In this document: piece after piece, positions 21,838 to 34,245 of the stretch | How positions within the stretch are numbered: position 1 is the stretch's first letter | How the letters are laid out: each line of letters starts with the position of its first letter | Source: Charina bottae | Lineage: Eukaryota; Chordata; Lepidosauria; Squamata; Charinaidae | Assembly: GCA_023362775.1 (NCBI GenBank) | Contig: JALMGJ010000004.1 | Coordinates: 54,973,298-55,037,297, forward strand | DNA length: 64,000 nucleotides | Direction of reading: 5' to 3' | The notes under the pieces: model-generated | Seen by the model: the letters and a program-made list of their open reading frames with translations, nothing else | Database searches by the model: none | Told to the model about the DNA's origin: nothing | Translations under genes and position numbers: made by a program

Positions 21838-22409
21838 ATATATTTACAAGGAGTATATCCAGTTAATGATGTGAAGCATTTTAGTTATTATGATGGGGGA
21901 GATGGAAGCAAAAGAAACAGCAAAGATGGAAGCAAAGAAAGCTCATAAATATGTTTTCATCTGAAAACAATTGTAGAAACTAAAAACAATTGTATTTTAA
22001 AACAAAGCATAATTATGATTCTCATGCAATATTCTTGACAAACAGTAATTAATAAAAACATTGTGGAAGCACTGCAAAGTATACAATATGTTGTAATTAT
22101 TCAAAACAAGTAGTTTGTAAGCATGCAAATCCTTTAAAAAATGCTGAACAAATTAAACTAAAAATCCAAAAGCGCAATTTGAATAGCACTGACAATGTAA
22201 TTCTCTGCAAAAACGAGTTCCATTTAATATTGGATCTTAATATATTAGGAAAAATAGGCCCAATCACCCTTTCATTCTTTTTCATCAAATAGAGATATAA
22301 GGTGGGGTGCATCGTGGAAGATGTGTGAATGTCAAAGTTGACAAACAATTTTACACAGTTATTTATCATTGCCCAGAGCCATGAATATTTACAGCAAAGG
22401 AAAACTTTT

Positions 22410-22484
22410 GGCCCTCCCAGTAGCTCCAGTACAGCATGTCCAAGGGATACTGGGAATTATAATTCATCAGCATCTGGAGGGCCA
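22410..22484. repeat. Short inverted-repeat DNA transposon relic
   Basis: GGCCCTCC at the left faces GGAGGGCC at the right, with GATACTGGGAATTATAATTC between. This resembles small non-autonomous DNA transposons common in reptile genomes; no target duplication could be fixed. A related relic (GTTTGGGCTACAGCTCCC) lies at 49138-49245. Confidence 0.45.
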
Positions 22485-22507
22485 CAAATGCCTCACTTCT
22501 GCTTTGT

Positions 22508-22685
22508 TTTTTTTAATATTTATTTTTATTGCTTTTAAAATAATAACAGAAAAAGAAAAGGAACAAAACACAAAGATAATTATAATGCAAATACATACAT
22601 TCTAAAAAAAACGCATAAAAAGTGTTTTAAAGTGAAAAAATACAAAAAAAGAGAAACAAAGTATAATATTTTATTCTACTTATTA
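22508..22685 (-). mobile_element. Severely 5'-truncated L1-type insertion
   Basis: Perfect 14-bp duplications cacttctgctttgt flank it (22494-22507 and 22686-22699). It begins with a T-run (poly(A) of a minus-strand copy), and the first 40 bases resemble the L1 3' end at 46207. Only about 180 bp of 3' sequence was copied. Confidence 0.82.
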
Positions 22686-22875
22686 CACTTCTGCTTTGTA
22701 TTACAAATGAGTCACACTTACATATTAAATGTACAGTATGTGGGTTTTTTAATCAAAGGTATACTAAGCAATGGTGCACTAGGTAATTTTACATGATTTA
22801 ATGATTCATTGCATGCAAAGAATGTTTTTGTGACTTAAAAGCACAGGATATTTATAAAGCAAAATAATAAAGAAT

Positions 22876-22963
22876 TTTTTTCGCACTGAAGATGTTGCCT
22901 AGTCTGGCAATGAAACGTCTTCAAGAAAACAACAAGGCTCAGAGAGCACCAAGGACTCCACAG
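22876..22963 (+). mobile_element. Penelope-like 3' tail fragment (copy 3)
   Basis: Nearly identical to the tail of Penelope-like element 1 from TTCGCACTGAAGATGTTGCC through GCTCAGAGAGCACCAA. It includes the whole hairpin module (22886-22919) and no coding part. AATAATAAA on both sides may be a target duplication. Confidence 0.8.
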
Positions 22964-23607
22964 AATAATAAAAGCAGCATCTGTAGCGAAGTCCAATGGT
23001 ACGGACTATTAAAAAAATCAAGAATACAAGAGCATCTGCCACCCTAAATAATCAATTGTCTCCTGGCTTAGTTTGTTTGCCACTGCCCCACTACAAAACA
23101 CCTTCTGCATAATTGTGTGGGCCGTTCCTTGGGTTTACTGACCTAGACCTCAGCTCCAGTCACAGCAGCACCATTGATAGAAAAGACAAAGAGATGTTAT
23201 AGTAAGTGTCAAGGAAAAGTAAAGCTGTTGCAAATGTAGTATCATCCTTTTAACTATAATCAGTGGTTGACATTAGAGGATAGGAGCGTCACATTACCAA
23301 GCATAGGTCAGCTGAATTTCTGAATTAGCATTTCAGAACTTCCAGTGGTACAATATAATGCCAAGTAATGGTTAAGGAAAATGAACAAAAAGGTCATTCA
23401 ATCAGAAAAAGAGCAGCTGGGGAGATTAAATCTTTGTGGCTTGTTAAACCCAATTTAGTATTAATTCTGTTCCACCTGGTACAGTTCACTGCACAACTTC
23501 TACAAATTTGTTAGATTTTGTTCATTAGAAAAGAGAAAAAGAAAATGCCATCATATAATAAAAGAATCCAACCAAAGCTAAAATAAAATGAATGTTTATA
23601 TGCTTAC

Positions 23608-23734
23608 TTGGTTTTATCAGGTGCTCTTCATGGACAGTTCTCGCATCATCAGAATCAGAAAGTTCCTTTATGAAATTAGAAGGAAACATGCCAGTCTTCC
23701 CATTTAGCACTCCTTCCCACCAACCTTCTTCTAC
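23608..23734 (-). CDS. SH3KBP1: SH3KBP1 exon 5: second half of SH3-B plus tail
   Basis: The 127-bp exon encodes [20 protein letters not shown], then FIKEL: the second half of SH3-B with its tryptophan pair and the FPSNF strand. A short variable tail follows, [17 protein letters not shown]. The acceptor is tggcacag and the donor A|gtaagc. It ends in phase 1: the single A joins GT of exon 6 to give Ser, and the spliced product reads [11 protein letters not shown]. The acidic tail differs from the mammalian one (SGESDELG...), as expected for the variable part of the protein. A candidate cassette exon lies 3.3 kb downstream in gene direction. Confidence 0.95.
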
Positions 23735-25859
23735 CTGTGCCATGGAAGAAAACAAACATAGTGGGTTCCCAAATTTAAATCTGCAGTGACAACAATAATG
23801 TTAGTATTGTTACATACAAACCTCTGGCTGATAAATATTCGTGGACAATCAAGTCCTTTTCTATCACTTGCAAGATTTTACGGTACATGGTGCCACTCTG
23901 TGATATCCATTCATTTGAAAACATTGTCATTATTGTATAGAAATATATCTCTATACCCATCAAGTCCACAAGCAGCTGTTTCTGGATGCTATTCTGGGCT
24001 TGAGAGGAGTAAGAGACTGAAATTTAAACTAGACAAGACAAGAGGCATAGGCCTTTGGATCCTGGAATACCACAATTATGGCCCATATTTGATATCACAT
24101 TCCCTCTAAAAACAATAACCAATTTTACACTAGTCCAAGATTTCAAGGACAAGGCAAAAGCTGCCTCAGTTTCTAATAGTTTCTAATAGTTAGCTAGCTA
24201 CACACCTTCCTTTCTTTCAGGATCTGTTATCCATAAATTGATAGCTTTCTGTTTTGATTATAGTGATGCACTCAACATAGCACAATTGCCAAAGAAGAGT
24301 CAGAACCCTGAAGCACTGCAGACTTTAACACGATGTATTTTAACTAACATTTGACATAGGAAATATATTGTTCCTAATGTTCTGGAATATATAGTCTTGT
24401 TTCCAGGCTGAATTCCAAGTACTAATAACTATTTTTAAAGGATTGAATGGCAAGGGGTGAGTAAAATACTTCATTTAAGAAAGTGATACATTACTATTCT
24501 TCTGGTAATATATTTTTTTGTGATGCATTGTTAGTTTCTTATTTTAGTGATTCATAACTACTAAAATAACTACTACTATTTTTCCCCCTGAATAATTGTA
24601 TTAAAAGAACTGAAAGTGGGTAGTTTTCAGTGGATAGAATACTGGGCTTGGATTATAAGAATTAAAGTCCTTAGCTGTATTGTAAACTATAGTTACATTC
24701 TTCAGATTTAAAATGACAGAGTAACTACTTACCTCATAGGGTAGTTTTAAGAATTTAGCAGTTTCAGAAATTAAGTATTATATAAAAGGGTAACAACTAT
24801 ATCACAGATATTTTTATGTATGCTAGTTATGATCTCCAATTAAACCAAACTGCTTCTAAGCAAGAATGACAGTTTAATCAACACTTCAACAGAAAGAGTA
24901 AAACCGAGTACTGTTTTATTATATTATTGTTTACAATAACATAAATAAAGTTTGTGCCCTTTTGGTATATATCAACATCCTATACTGGACTCACTGAAAG
25001 CAGAAGCATACAAGACCTATTTCTACTGAAAGACACCGAGTGATTCATTTTTAGTGTAACACTTAAACAAATGTGTCACAGACAATGATGAAGTTCTTCC
25101 TCTGCACATTTATGGTATGGCAGAATCCTGCTAGGAGATTATAGTGCCTAAAGACCAAATGCCTTTGGGTTATATTGTGACAGGAAGGAATAACTCATTC
25201 TCTCAGTCAGCTAAAGGTATCTTTGACATTTAGTAATTTCTATCAACCAGGTACTGTCCATCTACAGAAAGCTGAAAGAGATGAGAGTTTCAAAGTGTGA
25301 AAGAACACTGTATAACTTAGGTCTACCAAGCAAAAACAAAACAGAAACAAACTGGGAATATCATAGCTTATTTTTTATAATTTTTTGGAAATTTCCCGCC
25401 TACCCTCCATAATGAGGAGGAAAAACAAGCAGAAGAGATGTCTTGCTATGATGAATATTAGAGAAGGATTACCAACTTCTTTACAGGTATAACAAAATAT
25501 TGATATAATTATAAACCCTATTGCTCTTATGTGCCCTCTCCCTATGCACTGATTCCAGAGTGCACCTTGGTTTACATAAACACAGGAATAGGCACCTATA
25601 AAACCATTAGAAGAAGGCAAAGAGTCAGTCTGATCAAGCACTGGTAGGAGTCCACATTCAGTATTACTTTGTGGCAATAAGGGCCATGAAACATCAGTAT
25701 TTCTCTGCATTTACTGCATCCATTGATAGTTTGGCTGGCAGCCCTGTTTAGGGTAACCTGATTCCTTCTGGGGAAGCAAAGGCATTCAATCAACTTGGGG
25801 GCTGCTGTGAAGAATATTCTAACTATCTGGCACATAAAGTAACTCAGATTCATTCATGG

Positions 25860-27630
25860 TTGAACTCTGAATGAGCATGTCTGGTTGAGGTGATTGGGGC
25901 TCAGTCTTGTGAGGTTTTCTGGGATGAGTTCAAGTCAAAGACTCCAGAGGAAGTGGACAAGATCCTCTAAACTGTAAGTTCAGCCACCTGTTTATTGGAT
26001 CCAGGTCCCTTCTGGATAGTTAAGGCTGCCCGGGGGTTACCGGTAGCTATAAAACATAATATCTGGATCATGCAGTGGTGTTGGCTTCTTTGAGAGAGGA
26101 AGTGATGGCTTTGTTCCTGAAGGAGGTGAGGGTGCACCCCTTCCTCAAAAAGCCATTCCTGGACACAATGAATTTGGATAATTACCATTCTGTTTCCAAC
26201 CTTCCCTTGAGAAGGTGGTTAGGCAACAGTTACAGAGGATCCTGGAGGAGATGGATTACATGGACCCATTTCAGTTGGGTTTCAACCTGGGATACAGTAT
26301 GGAGACAGCATTGGTCACACTTGTTGATGACCTGCGGCAAAGCCAGGATGGTGATGGATCTATCCTTGCGCTCCTTGATCTCTCAGTGGTTTTTGATACC
26401 ATCATTCACAGTATCCCTCTGGACCATATGCGAGTATTGGGAGCACCATATTATGGTTGTTCTCTCCTTTCTCTTTGGCTGATTCCAACTGATGTTGACT
26501 GGGGGGGGGGGGAGACTGCATCTTCAGCTCATTTGTGGGTTGCCTCAGGGCTCGACTTTCTCCCCCCTCTTAACATCTACATGAAACAGCTGGGTGAGGT
26601 CATGTGTTGGTTTGGGGTATGGTATCATTAATATGTTGATGATACTTAGTTATATACAGTATCTTGACCCTGGGCCAGCCAAGTGATTCTGCCAATGTCC
26701 CCTCCCAGTGTCTGGAGGCTGTGTGGATTTGGATGGGGAGAAACAGACTCCAGTTCAATCCTACCAAGACCAAATGGCTATGGATATTAAGGCTCCCTGG
26801 ATCTGGTGATTTTCCATCTTTAGTGTTGGATGGGGTTGCACTTTTCCATTCAAGACTGGTGTGCAATTTGGGGGTGGTCTTGAACTCACAGCTCCTGCAG
26901 AAAGAACAAGTGCCAGCTGTAGCCAATATAGTCTTTGCACAGCTCTATCTGGCTCACCAACCTATTCCTGGATTGGGCAGCCCTTCAAATGGTCGTTCAT
27001 GCCCTTGTCACTTTGCAGTTGGACTACTGCAATGCGCTCTACATGGAGCTGCCATTGAAGAACATACAGAAGCTAGAGCTGATCCACAATGTAGTGGAAC
27101 AGGGAGTGATGAGCATGCCTCAGTATGACTATGTGTCCCCACTGCTCCATGAGCTGTGCGGATTGCCACTGAGCTTCCTGGTGCTATTCAAGGTGCTACT
27201 TATCACCTATAAAGCCCTTCATGGCATAGGGCCTGGTTATTTGAGGGTTGCCTATCTTCCATTGTTTCTGTCCATACAGTAATATTGAGCAGAGTCAGTA
27301 TGCTACAGATCTTGTCTATCAAACAATGCCACGTAGCAGGACCCATGAAGCATACCTTCTCTTTCATGGTGCCTACCCTCTGGAATAGCATTTCCCCAGA
27401 AATCTGTGTGGGTCGCACCCTAATGATTTTCCAGAAGTCCTTAAAAATCTTGGCTCTTCTCCCAGGCTCTGGAACAGGGTGGTTGTTGTGCTCCTGTCAG
27501 GTGTATTTTGTGAAGTGTTTGGAATTTGTGTCAGGACATGTATACTCTTCTTGTTTACCACTGTTTTTATCCTTTATAACGTATACCACCCAAAGTCATT
27601 GTGAAGTTGGGTGACCTTAAATATAATAAA
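25860..27630 (+). mobile_element. CR1/L2-clade LINE, 5'-truncated and decayed
   Basis: Broken frames carry MDYMDPFQLGFNLGYSMETA, then LVTLVDDL, LLDLSVVFDTI (RT motif A), INMLMILS-type remains of the YADDT motif at about 26628-26648 (YVDDT followed by a stop), LQFNPTKTKWL, and the C-terminal LQLDYCNALYMELPLKNIQK and FKVLLITYKALHGIGPGYL blocks. The end is an AT-rich tail near 27620. Several stops and frame changes make it inactive. It lies antisense to SH3KBP1 and ends about 300 bp before exon 4. Confidence 0.88.
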
Positions 27631-27943
27631 GAAACAAATAACATATTCTTCCTCTTCAATCAGCCAAGCTACACACACCCTGTACCCTGTAGAATAAGCA
27701 AGCTCCAAGAAAAGGGTTAACTCATAGATTATGGGAAATGTGCATAAATTTCCCATTTACCTAACATTTCTTCCTACACAAATGTAGGCAATAGAAACAA
27801 CAGGAGTCTCTTCTGCTTTATATGGATGTTCTGCATCTTCTCACTAAATATATTTATTTAAAAAATTATTTATTCACTATGGACAGGACAGTATTCAAAC
27901 TATGTGAAACTTGGACACTGCAAAGCTTAAGAGCACTACTTAC

Positions 27944-28050
27944 TTCTCCCACTACCTCAATGATGTCTCCAACTTTCAACTCCAGTTCATCTTCATTTTG
28001 GGGCATATAACTGAAAGCCACCTGACATCGTCGCCGTCTATTTCGTTCAC
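27944..28050 (-). CDS. SH3KBP1: SH3KBP1 exon 4: first half of SH3-B
   Basis: The 107-bp exon encodes a basic stretch (GERNRRRRC) followed by the first strands of the second SH3 domain, [19 protein letters not shown] and DIIEVVGE. The acceptor is tttaattgtag and the donor is GAA|gtaagt. It starts in phase 1, completing the Gly codon, and ends in phase 0. The next exon begins VEEGWWEG, so the domain is split just before its tryptophan pair. The exon sits about 300 bp from the 3' end of a CR1/L2 LINE on the opposite strand, with no sign that the LINE touches the splice sites. Confidence 0.95.
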
Positions 28051-28317
28051 CTACAATTAAATAAGATCCCAATATTTTTATTATTCATTATAAAGTGAGT
28101 ATTTAAACATATATAGGTAATAGGGAGATTGGTTCTTATCCCTTTGAACATACACTTCAATTCAACTTAGCATGCTATTTCTCAGTGTCATAATGACAGT
28201 CAGGCAACCTGCAATGACTGTGTCAGGCAGGTAAATGGAATTGGTCTTACTGTGGACCCTGGTGTAAAACTTCATAAATGATATTAAATGATATAAAATC
28301 TCCTAGAAATCAACATG

Positions 28318-28950
28318 TACTCACAGTGACATGTAGTTTTCTTGATAGCAATATAATAGTGTTTGGCATTGCCTTCTTCTGAGAGGTCTTCCCAGTCTAG
28401 CCTATAACCCTGCAATTCCTTTGAGATCTTCTAAAGTAAAGGTAAAGGTTCCCCCTGCACAGTTGTGCAGTCGGGTCTGACTCCAGGGGCCGGTGATCAT
28501 CTCCGTTTGTTCCACGGTCATGTGGCCGGCATGACGCGCACGGAACACTGTTACCATCCCACCAAAGTGGTACCTATTCATCTACTTGCATTTGCATGCT
28601 TTCGAATTGCTAGGTTGGTTGGCAAGAGCTGGGGCGAGTGCGGGAGCTCACTCCGTCACGCGGGGCTAGGGATTTGAACCTCCGAACTTGCGATCTTCCG
28701 ATCGACAAGCCTGGCGTCTTACCCACTGAGCCATCGCGCCCCTTATATCTTCTACCCAAGTACTTCTACCCAAGATCTTCTACCCAAGTACTAACCAAAC
28801 CCAGTCCTGCTGAACTTCTAAGCCCAGACAAGGGTGGGCCAAGTGTATATTCCTGGTGGCTGTGTGGTCTTAGGCTACATGTCTGAGTTAAGGTGGCAGT
28901 GACATGGTATGATCACATGGTCATTCAGCAAGATCAGGCTTGACTGCCAC
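28318..28950 (-). repeat. Old 5S-like SINE interrupted by a tRNA-headed SINE
   Basis: On the minus strand, 28747-28950 holds a 5S rRNA-like stretch (reverse of CCAAGTACTAACCAAACCCA and CCTGCTGAACTTC, the internal promoter region). The matching 3' part (TGGCATTGCCTTCTTCTGAG) is at 28318-28433. The younger SINE at 28434-28746 splits it. Confidence 0.5.
28434..28746 (-). repeat. tRNA-headed SINE, family 2, copy 2
   Basis: Reverse complement of the copy at 12674: begins AAAGGTAAAGGTTCCCC, contains CGGTCATGTGGCCGGCATGA, ends with the B and A boxes and CGCGCCCC. Flanking duplications atcttcta lie at 28426-28433 and 28747-28754. Confidence 0.87.
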
Positions 28951-31900
28951 CAACTAAATAAAGGCATGAAACTACATGCTTTAATATAAAACTCTCTAGA
29001 GACAATGTCTACCTTTTATTCTTGTGCCTTGAACAGTTAGTATCTGACAGTCTTCCCTGATCATGTTGATTCTTTATTACCCAGACAGGGACCAGAGCTT
29101 TTGCTGCTCCTACTCCTCATCCTGGTCCAAAAGAGAATTATCACAGCAGTGTTTAATGTTTACATTAAACACTAAAATTGTAAGTAGTGGTAATAGCCAT
29201 GATCTAAAGAAATCTGCAGTGCGAGAGTAACTCTGGACTTCTGCATTTTGAATACTAGCTCTACATGCTGCATGACAGCTTTTGAAACTAAGAAGTGTGT
29301 CAAAAGCACATGTTGATAGTTTTCTGTTCAAGTAATCAGAAATGCAATGTTAGCATTAGGAAATCCTTAAATTAGCATGACCTTAAATGAGGACCTTAAA
29401 ACTGAGAAGTCTTTTTTTTTTGTGCTCATAATGAAAGACTAAAAATAAATTTGCACATATAAGTAGAAGTTTCAAAGGTACATCTAACATAATTTGTGAT
29501 ACTCTTTTTTATCTTAGAAAATAAAATACAGTACATTGTACAGCGTTTAAACAGTCTTCATTGTACTGCCATATAATATCAAGTATGCTGAATTCTGAAC
29601 TCCGACAACATGGTAAGTGAAAAACCCTTTAATTCCCAAATCCACATAATCATTTGTTGGTTCCATATTACCATGTTTTTAAGCCCAGGGTCCTTAGTAG
29701 GAAACTGGCACCGAGAGAACTACCACAGGGGGGCAGCCAAAGTCAAGGAAGGTCTGTGTGTACTCCATATTTTAGATTCAACTTCAGTTTGACACTATAA
29801 CCATTCTGATTGCCAAAAGTGAAGTTGAAGTATAAAATGCATGGATATAATGCAGGTGCTGTAGAGTGTTTTATATTTCTCTGAAACCTGTCCACAGCAA
29901 TCTTTCCTCATGGTCCTAAACGTGTTTTTATTTCTTTTTTTTCTTCTCTTGGTGGACCACACCTAGTGTGTGGAAGACATATAAAACCTGTACATGGGGA
30001 CATGTTATAAAGTAATACCTGTATCTTTTCTGACAGCTTAAGGAAAGGTAGACTGTGTATACCATTCTGACATCTTTCTTTAAAATCTAAAATGGCTAAA
30101 TGAGGATAAATTATTTTTTTATTCAGCTAAAGTGCTCATTTAAATTGACCATGGGTTGCATTAAATGTTCATTACCTCTCTCACACAAAGCAAATCTCTT
30201 TTTTTCATGAACTGAATTCCACACTGCTTTCTCTTTGTCCTGTGAATCCTTAAGACAATTCTCTGTATGGGGTTAGCATACACCACAGCGATGGAAATAG
30301 GTCACAAGATTAAACAGAAAAGTTACAGTGTAAATCTATATTATCAGACTCAAGGAAACAGTTTGCCTAACCTATAAAATAAAGACACCAGACGGAAAAA
30401 ATGGTATACAGTTACTGTAAATATTACAAGTTTTAGCAAAGCAAATAAGTATGATTTCTCTTTTTTACCCAGCTTCCCTTTTTTCATTTGATTTGGAACA
30501 CTGTAACATTTAAAAATACCTTACATAAAAGCAGAACTGCAGAGGGCATTAAAAATTAAATGGTTAGTAAAAGTTCATGGATATAACAACACTATTAAGA
30601 ATGACTAGGATTTAAAGTTGCTGCTGTTGTAGCAGAATGTGCTTCCTTTTCATTCCAGGGCCTTAAGAATCCAGAGGCCCAACTGCCAAATACCATATGT
30701 AGCCTTCCATTACTTCCACAAATGCAATTCAAAAAGCAGTGCCAAGTCTTTTAGAACACTAAAAGGATCTTGCAAAATTACCACTGCAAAAATGCACCAG
30801 TATTTTTGGTTCTCAGGGTTTATATTCTGGAAGTTACACATCAAATATTGTATTTGATCTGGAGTCCAGTGCCATAATATTCCTCTCTCTTTAACAATCT
30901 AGTTTTCTTGCCTCAAACCATATACAACCCCGTAAGAGGGATTCCGTCTAATGCTGACTTTTTTCTCTATTCAAAAATCCCCTATTTGCTAGTTCATTTC
31001 ACTAAATTGAACACTGCAGTACAGAATTTTCTGAAAAGAATAAGGAAGAGCTGACAGCTGTTCCAACCAAAGTAGCCGGAAGTATATTTTAAAAAATACT
31101 TATATCATAAGTGTGTGGTAAAGAACACAGCTGTGCACCTCGTAGCTTTAAAACCAAAGATATTGCAGAGGCAAACACTGGAAATTATTGGCCTCTTTAA
31201 ACTGAATGCCACTGAGATTTGAAGAAATTATTTCAAATCCTTCTACAATTTTTTAAGTAAAGGTGTTTAAACATAAAACTAAATTTATATAAATAATTTA
31301 GCAGGTTTAATACAATGTCTACATCTTTGTTTCTTATAGCATCTACCTCTTTATGGTCTTAGTTTTGGATTACATGTGCAAACTTTGTATAATTAATATT
31401 AAAAAGAATCAGCATTCTGTGATTGGGAAGAATGCTCTCAAAAAACAGACTGTCACACAGTCAAAACTGAACCCTGAAACAAAAAAAATAATTACAAACA
31501 GTACTAGCAAAGCATTTGAAATGTGATGCCATAAAAGTGTATCAAGTAGCAGAGTTAGTGAAAGGTAGACCAAACTGGTATTGCTAATTCCTGGGCCCGC
31601 AACATAAAATGCTGGACCTCAAAAAGTAGATCTAAGGTTAAACCAGCAATACATTTTTTTAAAAACATTATTTTGGCAAAAATGGATACCGAGCATTGAA
31701 CCCCAATTAGTTCTGTTTTAATTATTGACAGATTCTAGGGATAATTCTAGATGAAACTGCTGCTGTGTACCCCAGGTACTACGGATATTGTAAATTCAAC
31801 AGGCCCTTTGCAGCAACATCAGTTCTGTTTTTTGAAAACAGAGCTCACACAAGGCTAAGGTAAGTCAGCCAGGGATATCAAAGAGAAGAACTTAATCTGA

Positions 31901-33682
31901 GACCTTAGGGCCACACATTCCCTTGAGAAGCTTTGGGTGTAGCCTCTAGATAATTTACAAATTATAATTTTATGTGCCAGAAAGGAAACATTATTAATTA
32001 TATGACTGATGATTAATTGTATCTATTGTGTTTAAACATTTAAATAGAAATGTTGATGTGGGTAAAATTGTTAAATGTAAAAGAAATGGAATATAATTAT
32101 CTTTTTACCTGACCCCACCTACAACTTTAGAATGCAACCATGAAACGTAAGTTACAGGTAAAATGTGGCCTTCAGCTTGAAGGACGTTGGGCATCTCAAT
32201 ATAAAGAATATTGTGAAACTCAAACCCACTAGCTCATGTTGTACCACATCCTCTAACATCAGCATTCTTCAGAAATGGTTCCTAATTTTCTCTTCCTTTT
32301 CTAACCCTGCTACAGCCAATACATCACTTATAAAGAATTTGCTGGATTCTTGTAAAAACAATACTGCAGGGCAGAAACAACTCTTAAATAAGAAACTGAC
32401 TAACTGCTTAATAAATGTAGTAAAAAAGGGGATTTAAAAGAAAGTCCATGTAGAGCAATTTCAGCATTACAGACAACAGCAACATTAGAAGTTTACTGGG
32501 TATACTTGTCTCTTTTCATTAAAGCTCTCTTTAAAGTACAGCTTTTGTTCTCCTAGTTCCCATGCCTAACACAGTTTGTTGCTAAGTTCTACCACATGCA
32601 ACGGAAGCAACTTCCTTATCACGTTCACTTCCAGAATGTTATTGTTAACTCTTCAAGAAGAAACCCACCCTCCAGGAGTGCATAAAACACTATACATTTT
32701 TATATACAGTATGTGTGTATATATACACAAACACACACACACACACATATTTATACATGAAAATAAATGACTGGCAAGTTGAAAAACATCTTAACTGCTT
32801 GATAAATAAGTAAGTCTATATCTATCCCCCTCCCCCTCTCAGCCGTAACATTTTAAATATATATATGGGGTGAGGGTGTGTGTGTATATGTGTTTGTGTG
32901 TATTATATAATTGTGTATGTGTGTGTGTCACTCCCTTTCAGATTCTGTGATAAGCTGCTAAGACAAAAAAATCCTCCATCGTCTACTGCATTGATACCTT
33001 TGCTGTAAGAACTAAGCAAGTGCAGTGCAAAAACAATCAGACCCCACAATCATGCAGGGTAATTTATTTATTTATTTAATTTATATGACCCCCCATCTCC
33101 CCTCATGGGGAACTAGGGTAAGCACTAAGAAAAACAGCAACGCAGGAAACTGGTAGAAACTCGAGCATTTTTTGACAATGGAAACAGCGAAAGTTTTAGC
33201 TTTAATTCAGTGTTACATAAAAGGTAGGAAAGAGTGGAAATAATAATCTACAATCTTCATGAAATGTATGTTAAGTCATACATCACAAGCAAAGTGTCTG
33301 CTCTATGGACTATGGAATAAAGAATGGTGGATATCATTTACTTGTGTCCGTTTCAACTTATTTCACGGCAAATTGGGATCCTTTAGGAAAAAGTGGAGGG
33401 GTACCAATACTTTTGGCTGCAACTGTATACAGCATTCCCTGTTAGCAGAACAATTCCAGTAAGTTTTGGTACATTTTGGTCAGTATTTTGGTCAGTAGCA
33501 CCATTTTACCCCAAGCATGCTCATGCAACTCAATATAAGATAGGATCTCTAATCTAGGAACATTCTGTTGCCTCTGTCATAGCAACTAGGAGGCACAGGA
33601 AGTGTCTGACATGCTTAGGATACACTGAAAGTATCAAGTATAATTTCTCTTTATTAAAGTTTTATAGTTAAAAATGTATTAC
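28951..33682. other. Intron 3 DNA with scattered simple repeats
   Basis: No exon or RNA gene supported. Holds a TA/CA microsatellite at 32703-32750, a TG-rich one at about 32870-32930, and a short TTTATTTATT plus CCCATCTCCCC hairpin tail at 33061-33120 that looks like an old SINE or CR1 end. Confidence 0.45.
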
Positions 33683-33806
33683 CTTTTTTGGAGGTTCTAA
33701 TAATTGTCTCAGACAATAGTAGAGAACTTCCATTAGAAACTTCATGAATAGACATTTCTGGTGCTTTGCTGGCAAGACTTTCTTTCTTCACATCTTTTTT
33801 TATTTC
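33683..33806 (-). CDS. SH3KBP1: SH3KBP1 exon 3: linker between SH3-A and SH3-B
   Basis: The 124-bp exon was found from splice sites and residue pattern; it is too short to stand out as an ORF. The reverse strand reads acceptor ttatacag, then codons for [34 protein letters not shown] and IIRTSKK, then donor G|gtaata. It enters in phase 0 and leaves with one base (G) that joins GT of the next exon to make Gly. The pattern (EIKK start, KAP, HEV, SLL-SET, RT-K end) follows the known SH3KBP1 linker. The linker is basic and serine-rich with no fold expected. Compared with mammals I infer several substitutions but no length change. Confidence 0.92.
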
Positions 33807-33989
33807 CTGTATAAGAAATAAAAACAAAAGTGGGAGTGCCTTTTAGAAGTCACATCCATGAACAGAGATGAACTACGTGATAAATAGTGGAGTCTCCAAA
33901 TCTGGTAAACTGCTAAGAGACTCCAGTACCTGATGGTACACAAAGCTAAATAAAATAAATGAAACCTTTTTGAAATCAGTAGTAAAGGA

Positions 33990-34245
33990 TGACCCACATT
34001 ACATATATTTAAATAAAGTCCCTTTGAGTCAAACTCAATACCTGTGACTTAATAGACACACTCATAGTTTTCTTGTTAACAATACAGAAGTAGTTTGTCA
34101 TTGCCTTCTACTTGGATGTTCTTTCCCTCTCTCCCCAACTTCTCAATTTATCCAACAGCCCTTGGATTCCTTGCTGCTCTTTGATCAAATATTAGCATTG
34201 CCAATACATATGTTGATCTCCATAATCAACTCTAAGTAGAATTAT
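33990..34245 (-). repeat. Diverged SINE, minus strand
   Basis: GTTTTCTTGTTAACAATACA and GTTTGTCATTGCCTTCTACT match the reverse of the 3' half of the old SINE at 28318-28433. The head is too diverged to read. Confidence 0.35.

Noticed and set aside
25375..25853. Frames of 85-111 codons on the minus strand before the CR1/L2 LINE
   Set aside because: No domain, no splice sites consistent with SH3KBP1 phases; ordinary intronic frames.
30639..30857. 72-codon frame MLPFHSRALRIQ
   Set aside because: No family resemblance, no codon-use signal that I can see, and no splice support.
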